A DNA stretch of 64,000 bases from Ichthyophis bannanicus (lineage: Eukaryota; Chordata; Amphibia; Gymnophiona; Ichthyophiidae). Location of the stretch: the NCBI GenBank assembly GCA_033557465.1, contig CM066031.1, forward strand, positions 1,674,500,800-1,674,564,799, written 5' to 3'. Of the stretch, positions 31,945 through 42,783 are shown piece by piece; positions within the stretch are counted from its first letter, which is position 1, and each line of letters starts with the position of its first letter. The notes under the pieces are model-generated. The model was not told the origin of the DNA. It saw only the letters and a program-made list of their open reading frames with translations, and did no database searches. A program made the position numbers and the translations under genes.

Positions 31945-32990
31945 TTCTATTGCAGAATTTGGTTTGCCTTTTTGCAGTTGGTACCAAAATCTGCAATAGA
32001 GTAGACACCCAAGAAGGAGGAGATTACATGAGGAGGGATCTAGCTAAGCTTGAAGAATGGTCGTGAATTTGGTAGCTGAGATTTAATGCTAAAAAATGCA
32101 GAGTCAGGTACTTGGGCTGCAAAAATCCAAGGGAGCAGCACAGTATAGGGGGGAAGTACTTCTGTCCATGAAAGAAGAGCGGGACCTGGGTATGATTGTT
32201 TTTGATGATCTTAGAGGTAGAAAAGGCAATGGCAAAAGCCAGAAGGAAGCTAAGGTGGATAGGGAGAGGAATGGCCAGCAGAAAGAAGGAAGTTATAGTG
32301 TCTCTGTATAAGTCTTTGGTGATACCTTATTTGGAGTATTGTGTGCAATTCTGGAGACCACACCTTCAAAAGGAAGCAGGATGGAGTCAGTGCAGAGGGT
32401 GACTACCAAAATGATCAGTGGGCTTCATGATAACATACATGGACAGACTTAAAGATCTTAATATGTATAATTTGGAGGAAACACACTAAGAGACAATGAT
32501 AAACACAAATAATTTTAATCAGCAATCACCCAGGTAAACAGCCAGATTGTTGATTAAAATTCTTTGTGTTTATCATTGCCTCTTTGTGTGTTTTCAATGT
32601 ATGCTGGCAGTGGTTGCCTTTTTGACTGTTTTATTTTGGAGGAAAGGCAGGAGAGAGGAGATATGATAGAGATGTTTAAATACCTCATGGCATAAATGCA
32701 TAGGAAGAGAGTCTCTTTCAACTGAAAGAAAGTTCTGCAATAAGAGGGCATAGGATGAAGGTGAAAGGAGCTAGACTCGGGAGTAATATGCAGAAATATT
32801 TCTCAATGGAAAGAGTGGTAGATGCATGGCATAGTCTCCTAGTGATGGTAGTAGAGACCAGGACAGTATCTGAAATAAAAAAGCATAGGACAAACACAGA
32901 CAATCTCTAAAGGAAAGGAAAAGGGATTATAGTAGTTGGTTTGGAAGGGCAGACTGGATAGGCCATATCGTCTTTTTTCTGCCATCGTGT
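31945..32990 (+). mobile_element. CR1 subfamily B, decayed, with an inserted foldback element
   Basis: Follows the subfamily B order: CTTTTTGCAGTTGGTACCAA (decayed ADDTK), AGCTTGAAGAATGGTC, KEERDLGMIVFDDL, EYCVQFWRPHLQK, then the C-terminal part to the 3' end near 32990 (ATCGTGTTTCTATTTCT). Split at 32481-32634. Many indels; inactive. Confidence 0.75.
32481..32634. mobile_element. 154-bp foldback insertion with 10-bp target duplication
   Basis: TTTGGAGGAA at 32471-32480 and 32635-32644 flank it, inside continuous CR1 text. Arms ATGATAAACACAAATAATTT (32497) and AAATTCTTTGTGTTTATCAT (32557) are inverted copies within arms of about 47 bp. About 37 unpaired bases remain at the right end. No family recognised. 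Confidence 0.65.
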
Positions 32991-33002
32991 TTCTATTTCT
33001 TA

Positions 33003-33230
33003 TGGCATGCCTTGAAAGCCACTTATTTGTCACTGAAAGATAATGTCCTGGCAGACAAAATGAGCTAAGCACTCCAACCACATGAGTGGTCTCTGTTCTC
33101 AGGGATAGCAAAGGCGATTTTCCATGAGCTGGGAACACTCATAATGGACCTCTTTTTGTCTCCTCTGAAAAGGAGACTATTAGACTTTCCTCCTAGATTA
33201 GGGAAGGGTCTTCCCTTGAGGGTAATTTCT
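33003..33230 (+). pseudogene. Old DIRS fragment after RNase H
   Basis: Nucleotide text CATGAGTGGTCTCTGTTCTC and GACCTCTTTTTGTCTCCTCT parallels CACGAATGGTCTCTACATGA and GACCTCTTTGCAAGTCCG in the complete DIRS (40816-40900; HEWSL, DLFAS). Short and degraded. Confidence 0.55.
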
Positions 33231-33235
33231 TCAAA

Positions 33236-33850
33236 TGGGTTAGTTTTGTGCATACAATGGGGTATGTTTACAAAGCAGCGGTGGTGACCTCCGTGCGATG
33301 TTGGAACCGCGACCCCATTGAATTCAATGGGGCTGTGGCTCCAATATCGCATGGAGGCAGCTACTGCTGCTTTGTAAACATACCTCCAAGACAGTAATGA
33401 TCCTTACTCCTGAGCCAAGGTATTTGGAGTATGATCTTAATTTTCAGATTTACTGCTAAACCTTGCATTGTGCCAAAGAGAGCCTCCTTCTGGAATTCAT
33501 CAGATGTAACATCTATAGACAATCTATCAAGGCTTGCTTGGAAATCCCTCTTAATCAGGCCTGTGCCACGCAATACAATGGGAAATATCTCTGTATCTTT
33601 CATTTCCTGCATTTCTTGGTACTTGAGGATCTTTTCCTTCTCAACGCTATTCACAGAATAATTGCTTGAAACTGATAAATCTAAAATCAATGCTATTCTA
33701 GTGTTTTTCTTCTTTATCACTATATCTGTTTTCCATGCATCCAACAGTTTAATTGGTTGAAATGAGAGTGTCCTAGGTGATCATAACCTGTTCATTCTAC
33801 GCAATTCTCCCAGTGTTTCTCTATGTGCATCCTCCAGTTTTGCTCTTGGT
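33236..33850 (-). pseudogene. LINE C-terminal REL-type endonuclease (R2/R4/NeSL-like)
   Basis: Minus frame with TDIVIKKK, ALILDLSV, EKEKILKYQEM and IFPIVLRGTGLIKRD. This resembles the restriction-like endonuclease region of early-branching LINEs (P-D..LIDVSVP..EK..KY). The final residues of the frame derive from a MITE inserted at 33259-33387. A second fragment lies at 19855-20070. The family call is from memory of the motif order; clade uncertain. Confidence 0.5.
33259..33387. mobile_element. MITE with GGGGTATGTTTACAAA ends
   Basis: 129 bp, near-palindromic (AACCGCGACCCCATTGAATT centre and inverse). Flanked by CAA on both sides. The paralogous LINE end at 19870-19885 lacks it, giving an empty site. 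Confidence 0.75.
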
Positions 33851-34940
33851 GAAGACATTTCTAAAACTCAGAATCAAAGGACTATGATTCTCTTAGTCCT
33901 TTATTGGAAAAGACTAGTCTGGAAGTGTAACCTGAATCTGCATGACAGTGTTTTACAGAACTTTCTGGCTTCTAGGAGAGAGATTCCACTAGGCACCTGT
34001 ATAGTTTTGTAGCTCCAGACTGCTCATTCACAGTTGTATGTCTGTATCTCTTTCTTCTTCCAGATTGCCTCAGCAGGGACCAGGCTTGGTATTTATGCCC
34101 CTCCTCCAGGCTTGCCCTCCACTGGTTCATCACTGTTCCTGGCCAGCTGCCTCAGTTCCTGAGGTTCTGAATTTCACTAGGTTCTGTTCTGTTCCTGTGT
34201 TGCTTTGCTTCTGTTACCTCTAGATCCCAGTTCCCTGTCAGCTCCTTCATTCTTGTATTCCTAAATGCCATTGTGTTGGGTGCTTTTCTGGAAGTAAAAT
34301 GACATTAAACTTACCTTAAGCAATACTACATCTTGTCCTGTTTGTGTCTGAAGTGCAAGCCTTAGGACTCCCTTCTAGCATGCCTTCTCCCAGCAATGGA
34401 CACAGTCACAGATGAACCAGCACAGTAAGATTATAAGTACTAGTACCAGCATAAGAGAGGTGCTGGCAAAATGGACTCAGTTATTTCAATTTAAAGCTGA
34501 TAAAATACTCTCCTAAATTGGAGTTCTTGAAGCTTAGAGGGAAGAAGCCTGTATGCTCAAGTAACTTGGAGGTTTTCCCTTCTCCTTCCACTCCATCCGA
34601 AGTGCAAGCCTTAGAAGTCCTTTCTAGTGTGCCTTCTCCCAGAGAGAGATTCCGTCACACAGTAAGGCCTTGGATCCCTTTTACTGTCTCACAAAAGAGC
34701 TACTCGAATACATTCTGCATCTCTGAGAGTCTTATTATCAACATGTAGAAGGAAAAGTCATCTCTGTAGAATGTATAGTCTCTTTATGCTGGGCTTGCTT
34801 CTAGTGAAGACTTTCATCAAGTCACCTACTGTGTCTTGAACTCAACATTGTTCTAACCCAGCTGATGAAAGCTCCCAGTTAGCCACTAGACTCGTCTGAA
34901 CTAAAACACCTGACCTGGAAGGTCTTATTTTTAGTTCCAA
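33851..34940. other. No gene recognised
   Basis: 34040-34270 is rich in CCTG/CTTC words and could be a decayed LTR, and GAAGTGCAAGCCTTAG recurs at 34351 and 34599. I cannot assign it. Confidence 0.35.
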
Positions 34941-35440
34941 GCTTTAGTGATTGATCTACCCTGTATTAAGCCTTTCCACAATAGGGTGGTTCTGCTTACT
35001 CATCCAAAGTTCTTCCCTAAGGAGGTATCAGATTTTTACCTCAACCAATCATCCTGCCAACATTTTTCCCTTAGCTACACACCCAAAAAAGTGAATGAGG
35101 ATTATACACTCTGGATTGAAAACAAGCCTTAGCCTTCTATTTTGAGTGGAATAAAGCCCTTAGAATGTCCACCAAGCTTTTTGTTTCTTTTGATCCCAAT
35201 GCCTGGGACTGCCATTACCAAGCGTACACAATCCAATTGACTAGCAAATTGCATCTCCTTTTGTTAAACCGAAGCAGGCCTGACCTTAGATAGCCTTGTG
35301 AAGGCGTATAATGTCCAAACCATGGCTGTGTCTCTGCTATGGAGGAGATTTGCAACACTGTGGCATGGATTTTGATCCATACATTCACATTTCATTACTC
35401 TTTGAAAAGGGACTCCCAATATGACAGTAGGTTTACTTAG
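34941..35440 (+). pseudogene. Old DIRS tyrosine recombinase fragment
   Basis: Pieces align in order with the YR of the complete DIRS: HNRVVLLTHPKFFPK (cf. HDKVVLRTYPHVMPK), KLFVSFDPNAWDCH (cf. QLFVAFDPSHLGLP), then a degraded AMA region near 35320-35350 where the HxxR motif would lie. Stops throughout. Confidence 0.6.
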
Positions 35441-35659
35441 TCCATCCTCTGGAATCTCTGAGATTTTAAATCCTCTTTCATCCTCCCTAAGGCCCATCCT
35501 TTTCATTTTCAGGTTGCCTTCATTAAAACACACACATACAAAAACTGAAAAAAGCCTGTTAACAACAAAAATGTTGTCTGCATGTTGGTAGGCCCTGGTA
35601 GGCCCTTCTGTTCTTTCCCTGTTTTGTGTTAAAGGTAACCAGTAGCAAGGAGTCCTTGA

Positions 35660-35990
35660 TGTAAGGACTTAATCCTGCTTGTCCTTGGAGAAAACCAAGT
35701 TTCTTAGTTGTGGCAGGTATACTCCATAGCAGCAGGATACAATTCCTCACATACCCATCCAACTCCTCTAGGAGTTGTATTTCTCAGTTTGTATTAATCT
35801 TAGACAAGTCCTGCATGACAGTACAACATCGGAAGTGTCAGAAATGTGGCATATGTACAGTGAATCTCAGGAGAGCTTGTAGAACTAAGCTGTGAAAGCT
35901 TTTTCCCACATAGGCTACATTGGATGTTGGCACCCACATGTGAAGTATCTGCTATTTATGAAGAACCTCTGCTACAGTTAAGTAACTAGG
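35660..35990 (+). repeat. Old DIRS right terminal region
   Basis: TAATCCTGCTTGTCCTTGGA and CTCTAGGAGTTGTATTTCTC parallel CATTCCTGCTTGTTCCTGGA and CCCTAGGAGTTGTATCTCTC in the internal complementary region and terminus of the complete DIRS (42428, 42523). Ends near GTTAAGTAACTAGGCATATT, cf. GTGAGTAACTATGCCTTA. Confidence 0.55.
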
Positions 35991-36420
35991 CATATTCTTA
36001 CCTGCACATAGTTCTCAGAAATGGCTTTTAAATTACCCCATTTCTGATTCACTTTTACTATATTTTCTGGCAATGTTCATTCTACTCAGACCTGAGGAAG
36101 GATATATTGGTTCCTGAAAGTTAGTCAACCTTATATTAGGTTAGTCCAATGAAAAGGTATCACATTATATTATATTTTTGATTATATCCTCTGAAAATAA
36201 AGAAATAAAGATTAGGGCAAGGAGCCTATCTCTTTCCACTCTAGTAGGGTGAGGCCCAGATATGTGCATTGAACCAAAGATGTTATATGTAAATACACAC
36301 TGAGAGGCTAGTTATTAAGCTGTAGTAAAATATCACATTTTACCACAGCTTAATTTACCATAACCTGAAGTAACTCAGTATTACATGTTAGTGATTCCCA
36401 CGGTAAAGGAATAATGCAAC
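35760..36420. repeat. Left arm of a long inverted repeat (partner 42784-43500)
   Basis: The reverse complement of 42784-43500 aligns along this stretch with point changes and small gaps: CCCAGATATGTGCATTGA, GAGGCTAGTTATTAAGCTGT, CCACAGCTTAATTTACCAT and GTGATTCCCACGGTAA all recur inverted. The right arm carries an extra MITE at 43171-43281. Confidence 0.8.
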
Positions 36421-37094
36421 TTGCAATCAGTCTCACAAGCTATGTAAGTTTTCCTTTCTGAAAGCAACAGGCTGCTAACATGCAGCCCAGTGCTCGCTGG
36501 GAGCCTTCTTTAAAGGACTAGAATTAACACTATTAATGTGCTGATCCCCTCCCTAAAGGGACCTGCTGAAGACAACCCCCCCCCCCTTGATGCTCCCAAT
36601 ACACGTCTCAATGCCGTAGGGAGCCATTTTAAATGGGTTGGAGTTAATACTATTGATGTGCTAACCCTGCGCCCCCTACCCCCAGCAAAAAGATATCCTC
36701 CACTGAAGGCAACTCCCCTTCCTCCAAGACAACCTACTGAGGAGTTCTTTGTTTTCTAGTGGATGGTAGTACTGTGGGATTACCACTAGGGATCATCGGG
36801 TACTATTTTGAACCTAGAGCCAGACTGAGTAAGAGAAACTGCCCCATCCACTAGAAACTAGAGAACCACCCCATTAGATCCCTGAGGGTCTTTGGAGGGG
36901 GAGTTGGCTTTGGGAAGAGGTTTTACCTTCAGATGGTCCCTTCGGGGGAGGGAGGTCAGTGCATCAATAGTGTTAATTTCAAGTCCTTTAAAGAAGGCTC
37001 CCAGGGAGCACTGGGCTGAATGTTAGCAGCCTGTTGCTTACAGAAAGGAAAAATTACATTGCTTGTGATTCTGATCACAAGTTGCATTATTCCT
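36000..37094. mobile_element. Foldback element, left part and centre (right end 42784-43285)
   Basis: Inner arms 36415-36560 and 36935-37094 are inverted copies (GGAATAATGCAACTTG versus CAAGTTGCATTATTCC; AGGCTGCTAACATGCAGCCC versus GGGCTGAATGTTAGCAGCCT). The outer arms run through 36000-36415 and, beyond the DIRS insertion, 42784-43285. No coding; DNA-transposon foldback type inferred. Confidence 0.65.
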
Positions 37095-37258
37095 ATCTCC
37101 AGGAACAAGCAGGAATGTAGTCTTCACATATGGGTATCGTCGGTACCGACGGAGCCTGCGCGGGAACGCTCCCCAGCGTCCAATTAGAAAGCTTTTGGGA
37201 GCATCGCACAGCGCCTGCGTGCTGCCCTCCCACCTTTCCCAACTGCCTCTCTCCAGTT
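37095..37258 (+). repeat. DIRS left inverted terminal repeat
   Basis: Inverse of 42596-42756 with very few differences (AAAGCTTTTGGGAGCATC versus GATGCTCCCAAAAGCTTT; CGGAGCCTGCGCGGGAACGC versus GCGTTCCCGCGCAGGCTCCG). Confidence 0.9.
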
Positions 37259-37494
37259 CTTCATTTTCCGCGGAGCCAGCAGGTCGTTGTTCCTGTCACC
37301 GCAGAAAAGCTTTTCCTTATTCTCCTTTTTTGTGGTCGCGTCTGCCTTCCTTAATGCTATTTCGGTACCGCTGGTTCTCCTTCCTTTCTTTCTTTCTTAA
37401 AAAAAAAAAAAATTAGGGTTTTTTTTTTTCCCCAAAACTTTTCTTTTCCAGGTGCATGCACCATTTTGGGCCTTAGGCCCAAAATTTCCTCTAC

Positions 37495-39330
37495 CATGGA
37501 AAAACCCGCTTTGGGTTTCAAAAAGTGCACCGTGTGGCGGTACCATCTCCGTCACTGACACCCATGAGTAGTGTCTTAAATGTTTAGGTCCTGACCACTC
37601 CATCTTGGAGTGTATGGCTTGTGCCATGATGTCCAAGAGGGGTCGACAAAACCAAGCTGCTAAGCTCAGCACCCTTTTTCCCTCTGATGCAGCTTCTGTG
37701 GCCTTGACGTCTTCCAGGGCTTCGTCTTCCTCCCATGGATCTCAGGTAACTAAACATAAGTCTAGCCGGTCCTCAAAGGGTAGATCTCCTTCTAAGCATC
37801 GAGATGCCTCTGGCGTTGCCTTTGAGGGTTCTGTATCGGCAAAATTGCCCCGGCGGGAGGCTTCGGCTTCCAAAGCATTATCGGGGCTCCAGGATGTTCT
37901 CAAGGTCTCAACCTCGGCAGAACTACTGGTGCCATGCTCTGGGGTACCGGCTGCTTTCTCCGGTACCGATACCCAGGCATCATCAGCGTCGATAGACCAG
38001 AGGTTCCTGGCTATTGAACGCAGTCTGGCGGCTCTCCTTGTGGCATCGACACCTTCGGAACCACGTCAGAAAGTTCAACCGGTACCGGCACTGACTCCGG
38101 CACCGGTATCGGTACCGGTACCGACAGCATCGGCATCGACATCGGTGTCTGCATTGCTGGCACCCAGTCATGCTATGCCTTCCGGTACCGATACACCAGT
38201 ACCGACTTCGGTCGGTACGGGTATTGTGCTCTACAAGAGCATCCGGACAGAAGGTACTTTGAATCCTCGGAGGAGTCTGAGGATTCTGACGATTCTGTCG
38301 GTACCAGAATACTTCTCCCGGAGGAGCCTTCCTCTCCTAAATGTAGGATGTCTCCTCCAGAAGATATCTCCTTTCAGGATTTTATCAGGGAGGTGGCTCG
38401 AGGTCTTTCAATTACTGTGGCTCCCGAAACAGAGCCCAGAGCAAAGGAGTTGGAGATTCTTCAATATCCCAAAGCTCCTAAGGAGGCAGCTACTTTGCCT
38501 ATCCATGAGATCTTACATGATCTCATGCTAAGTATGTGGGAAACACCTCTTACCACCTCCCCTCACTCTCCTAGACTGGATACTATGTATCGAGTCCCTC
38601 CTTGTCCTGGTTTCCAGAAGACTCAGCTTCCTCACCACTCTATTGTGGTGGAATCAGCCATGAGAAGGATCAGGAGTGCAAAGAGGCATGCCTCTAATCC
38701 TCCAGGATGTGAGTGTAGAACCTTGGATGCCTTTGGACGTCGGACTTTCCAGGCTTCCAAGCTTTCTGCCAGGATCAGTTCCTATATTTTATATATGGGA
38801 ATGTTTCTTAAAGAAGTCACAGGAGATTTAGAGGTTCTGAGCCCTCTTCTTCCTGAAGATAAGAGGCAGGATTTTCTCACTCTGGTTAACATGCCCAGGA
38901 TGTTTCCAAATTTGTCAATCGTGCAGCTTTTGACTGTTTTGAGTGCATAAGCAGAACCTCTGCTATTGCCATAGGTGCACGTAGAATTGCCTGGCTCCAG
39001 GCATCCGATTTGGAGCTCTAGGTGCAGGACAAACTGGGCAACATCCCTTGTACAGGTGAGAATCTATTCGGCAAAAATTGGCAAGAGAAAGCCAATGCGT
39101 TGGATGCTGACAACTCCACTTTGGATAGGTTATCCAAAGCCACAGCTGATCCTGCAAGGAAGAAATCTTTCAAGAAACCATTCTTCTCAAAAAAGAAGAG
39201 GTTTTACCCTTCTTATTCCCAGCAGGGACGTTACGCAGGTCAGCCTGCTCAGAAGAGTCAGCAACACCTAAACAAAGGAAAGCAAAGACTGCTAAGCCGC
39301 AACCGTCCCAGCAGTCTCAACCTCCACAAG
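37495..39330 (+). pseudogene. DIRS Gag-like ORF1, broken
   Basis: Structural protein of DIRS. It begins near ATG 37497 with a Cys/His-rich zinc-finger-like part (CLKCLGPDHSILECMACAMM) interrupted by a TAG near 37567 and one frame change. A Ser/Pro/Thr-rich region with repeated GGTACCG words follows to about 38220. A frameshift near 38225 leads to the acidic SSEESEDSDDS stretch and the conserved Gag core (38340-38950). The frame changes again near 38945 for CTGENLFG and the basic KKPFFSKKKRFYP end. A TAG at 39019-39021 also interrupts it. Confidence 0.75.
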
Positions 39331-39339
39331 GCATTTGAC

Positions 39340-41275
39340 TTTCATCTAGAGAACATAGCCTTCCTGGCTCTCAATGGACCAGAGCCTTCCACCATTCCAG
39401 GAAGGTTGTGTCACTTTGCCCCCAGATGGGGTCAGATAACAGCAGAACATTGGACTCTCTCCATTATAAAAGAGGGGTACAAGCTTCATTTTATTTGCAT
39501 TCCCCTTCCCACAATGGTAAGACAGTTCAATTCTCAAACCTCTCTCATCAATCTGTTAGATCAAGAGGTCACTATGCTTCCTGCCCAAGGGGCAATAGAA
39601 GAGGTACCCATTCCTCAACAGGGTACAGGGCTTTACTCCCCCTAATTCCTTATTCCAAAGAAAACAGGGGGACACAAACCTATTTTAGACCTCAGAGAAT
39701 TGAACAAATTCCTGTTCAAAGAGAAATTCAAGATGATTTCTCTGGGAACTCTGCTGCCATACCTTCAGAGTCAGGATTGGCTTTGTTCTCTAGATCTCAA
39801 GGATGCGTACACTCATGTTCTCATCCATCCAACTCACAGAAAGTTCCTTCGGTTCCTTGTCCAAGGAAGTTACTACCAATACAGGGTGCTTCCTTTTGGC
39901 CTGACCTCAGCACCAAGGGTGTTCACGAAATGCATGGCTGTGGTAGCAGCATTTCTTCGCACTCTAGGAATATTTGTCTTCCCCTACTTAGACGACTGGC
40001 TCATTCGAGCCCCATCAGAGTCAGAGGCCAGGATTTCTCTATCTTGCACAATGCGTATCCTTCAGTATTTGGGTCTGGTCATAAACATCCCAAAATCCAG
40101 TCCAACTCCCACTCAGTCTCTAGAGTTCATAGGAGCTTTGCTGGATACCAGAAAAGCAAGGGCCTATCTTCCCCAGGCCCCTTGCCTTCGCATGGTGCAG
40201 TTAGCTTCTCAAGCAGTGCTAAAACCTCATCTCATTGCTCGAGAAATGTTACAACTACTAGGCCACATGGCATCTACCGTGCATGTGGTTCCTTATGCTC
40301 GCCTCCATATGAGAGCAGCCCAGTGGACTTTATCCACTCAATGGACCCAGGCATCAGGGTGCCTCTCAGATAAAATAGCAAACACAAATCGCCTTATTTT
40401 GTCCCTCCAATGCTGGCAGTCCACTCAAAACCTGTTGCTGGGGTCCCCATTTCAGCAACCTTTACCCCAGGCAACTCTCACAACAGATGCTTCTCCAGGC
40501 AAGACCTCTCCACCCAAGGCACTTGGACTCCACAGGAGACTCATCTACACATCAATCTCTTGGAGCTCAGAGCAATCTTCCTTGCTCTGTGAGTGTTCCA
40601 CACCTGCTCAGCTACAAGACAGTCCTCATTCAGATGGACAATCAAGTAGCCATGTTCTATGTGAACAAGCAGGGAGGAACAGGCTCTCTGTCGCTTTGCA
40701 ACGAAGCTTTGCAACTATGGGCCCTCGCCAGAGAGCATCAGATTCATCTCCTGGCAGTGTATCTTCCAGGTATCCAAAACTCTTGGGCAGACAGACTCAG
40801 TCGAGTTCTGCTTCCACACGAATGGTCTCTACATGAAGACCAGGTGGCCAAGATTTTTCAAATTTGGGGAACCCCGGACATAGACCTCTTTGCAAGTCCG
40901 TTGAATGCCAGACATCCCCGGTTCTGTTCCAGAATTCTGGCTCAGGACTCTCAGGCCATGGATGCTTTTCTCCTTCATTGGGGTCAAGACTTCCTGTATG
41001 CCTTTCCACCCATTCCCCTGATTCCCAAAACCCTGTTCAAGCTTCAGAGAGACAGAGGCCGTATGATTCTCATAGCTCCACATTGGCCACGGCAAGTGTG
41101 GTACCCTCTGCTTCTACATCTCTATCAAGCTCCCTCTCTGGAGTTAGGCTCTGCTCCAGATTTCCTGTCTCAGGAGGACGGAATGTTATGGCATCCCAAT
41201 CCCCAGTCTCTGCATCTCAGGGCTTGGTTGCTGAAGGCCTATATCTTCAGGATCTTAACCTTCCTCAGCAAGTAA
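39340..41275 (+). pseudogene. DIRS reverse transcriptase-RNase H, broken
   Basis: Starts around GRLCHFAPRWGQITAEHW. A stop at 39643 precedes FLIPKKTGGHKPILDLRELN, then LDLKDAYTHVLIHP, YRVLPFGLTSAPRVFTK, the YLDDWLI catalytic box (39988) and the connection to MASTVHVVPYARLHMRAAQ. The frame shifts near 40480 at TLTTDAS, the start of RNase H, then VLIQMDNQVAMFYVNKQGG, SWADRLSR, LPHEWSL, DLFAS and the end at 41275. RT and RH would make DIRS cDNA in the nucleus. No methylase domain is seen, although classical DIRS1 has one. Confidence 0.85.
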
Positions 41276-42295
41276 AGGATATCCTTTATGCTTCTAGAAA
41301 ACCTTCCACAAGATGCTCTTATGCTTTCAAGTGGAAAAGGTTTACCTTATGGTGCTCGCAGAAGGGTCTTAACCCCCTTACGATACCTCTGGAATCATTA
41401 CTGGAGTATGTCCTTCATTTATCCAATGCAGGACTTAAAACTAACTCAGTAAGAGTCCATTTAAGTGCTATTGCGGCGGCTTTCAAGCCTTTAAATGGAC
41501 AACCTATTTCCTCCCATCCTCTCATAGCAAGATTTATGAGAGGCCTTCTTCTAACTAAGCCTCCCATTAAGCCACCACCGGTGGCATGGGACTTAAATCT
41601 GGTTCTTGGCCAGCTCATGAAGCCACCTTTTGAACCCTTAGCTACTACCTCCTTGAAGTTCCTTTCTTGGAAAGTTATCTTTCTCATTGCAATCACATCA
41701 GCATGTCGCATCAGTGAGTTGCAAGCACTAGTGGCTGATCCACCTTATACAAGGTTCCATCATGACAAGGTAGTCCTTAGGACTTATCCACACGTTATGC
41801 CAAAGGTGGTCTCACCTTTTCATCTTAACCAAGCGGTCTACCTCCCTGTGTTTTTTCCAAGGCCTCATGCATCAAATGAAGAAAGGAATCTTCATACTTT
41901 GGACTGTAAAAGAGCTTTAGCCTTTTACTTGCAAAGAACACAGCAACATAGAAAGTCCTCTCAACTCTTTGTTGCTTTTGATCCTTCTCATTTGGGACTT
42001 CCAGTCTCCAAGAGAACACTGTCCAGCTGGATTGCTCAGTGTATTTCCTTGGCCCTCCAGAGGAGATTCTTACTCTGATAGGCAATGTCACAGCTCACAA
42101 TGTGAGAGCCATGGCAGCTTCAATGGCTCATCTGCACTCTGTGTCTGTCGAAAACCTTCTAGAAAACCTTCCACAAGATGCTCTTATGCTTTCAAGTGGA
42201 AGGTTCATACCTTCACAGCCCATTACTGCTTGGACAAGGACTCCCGCCAGGATGCCTTGTTTGGTCAGGCTGTTCAACACCTGTTCCATACCTAA
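41270..42295 (+). pseudogene. DIRS tyrosine recombinase, split over three frames
   Basis: Recombinase that integrates the circular DNA intermediate. Frame 1 (to 42078) has the SAM-like core (YVLHLSNAGLKTNSVRVHL) and the first catalytic Arg in ITSACRISELQAL. Frame 3 (from about 42070) has HNVRAMA, the HxxR motif. Frame 2 has TFTAHYCLDKDSRQD with the probable catalytic Tyr. Between the last two, about 50 bp copied from 41294-41344 is inserted at 42157-42208, breaking the protein before its tyrosine. Inactive as it stands. Confidence 0.8.
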
Positions 42296-42414
42296 TCAAC
42301 TCCTACCCACCATCCCTGGTTGGATGCCAGAGATCCATGGGGGGAAGTGGAGCCCTTTCACAGGGACACACAACTTCTGGGGTCTCTCCCTGGCATCTAA
42401 AGCTAGGGAGTCCC

Positions 42415-42511
42415 CATATGTGAAGACTACATTCCTGCTTGTTCCTGGAGATAGCATAGTTACTCACCTGTAACAGGTGATCTCTGGGAACAGCAGGAAT
42501 TTAGTCTTCAC
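42415..42511 (+). repeat. DIRS internal complementary region (ICR)
   Basis: 42415-42452 is the reverse complement of the left terminus (37095-37132). 42453-42511 is the reverse complement of the right terminus including its extension. The joined text therefore equals the inverse of a right-end/left-end circle junction, the known template for DIRS circularisation. Confidence 0.9.
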
Positions 42512-42595
42512 AACCCACCCACCTCCCCTAGGAGTTGTATCTCTCTATCTCTTTCCCTTTCCCTCTCTCTCTCTCTTTGTCTCAGCTTTAAACTC

Positions 42596-42783
42596 AACTG
42601 GAGAGGCAGTTGGGAAAGGCGGGAAGGCAGCACGCAGGCGCTGTGGGATGCTCCCAAAAGCTTTCTAATTGGACGCTGGGGAGCGTTCCCGCGCAGGCTC
42701 CGTCGGTACCGATGATACCCATATGTGAAGACTAAATTCCTGCTGTTCCCGGAGATCACCTGTCACAGGTGAGTAACTATGCC
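42596..42783 (+). repeat. DIRS right inverted terminal repeat with extension
   Basis: 42596-42756 pairs with the left ITR. 42757-42783 (CACCTGTCACAGGTGAGTAA and following) is a right-only extension containing the small palindrome ACCTGTCACAGGT and is complementary to ICR positions about 42454-42479. Confidence 0.9.

Larger units (their letters stand above)
37095..42783 (+). mobile_element. Complete DIRS-type YR retrotransposon
   Basis: 5.69 kb. Inverted terminal repeats (37095-37258, 42596-42756), a 27-bp right extension, an internal complementary region (42415-42511), and gag, RT-RNase H and tyrosine recombinase coding in that order. The insertion is precise: the intact foldback arm predicts CATTATTCCTTTACCGTGGG, and the element separates CATTATTCCT from TTACCGTGGG. 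No long target duplication, as expected of tyrosine-recombinase integration. Frames are broken but ITR identity is high. Confidence 0.9.

Noticed and set aside
33361..33744. Possible host gene of 127 codons
   Set aside because: A related fragment at 19855 and LINE REL-endonuclease motifs indicate a retrotransposon remnant; part of the frame is MITE sequence.
39408..40373. 321-codon plus-strand frame in the DIRS
   Set aside because: Shadow of the reverse transcriptase frame; the real motifs (LDLKDAY, YLDD) are in another frame.
37095..42783. DIRS DNA methylase domain
   Set aside because: Searched for by eye after RNase H; no DPPY-type motif seen, so not annotated.
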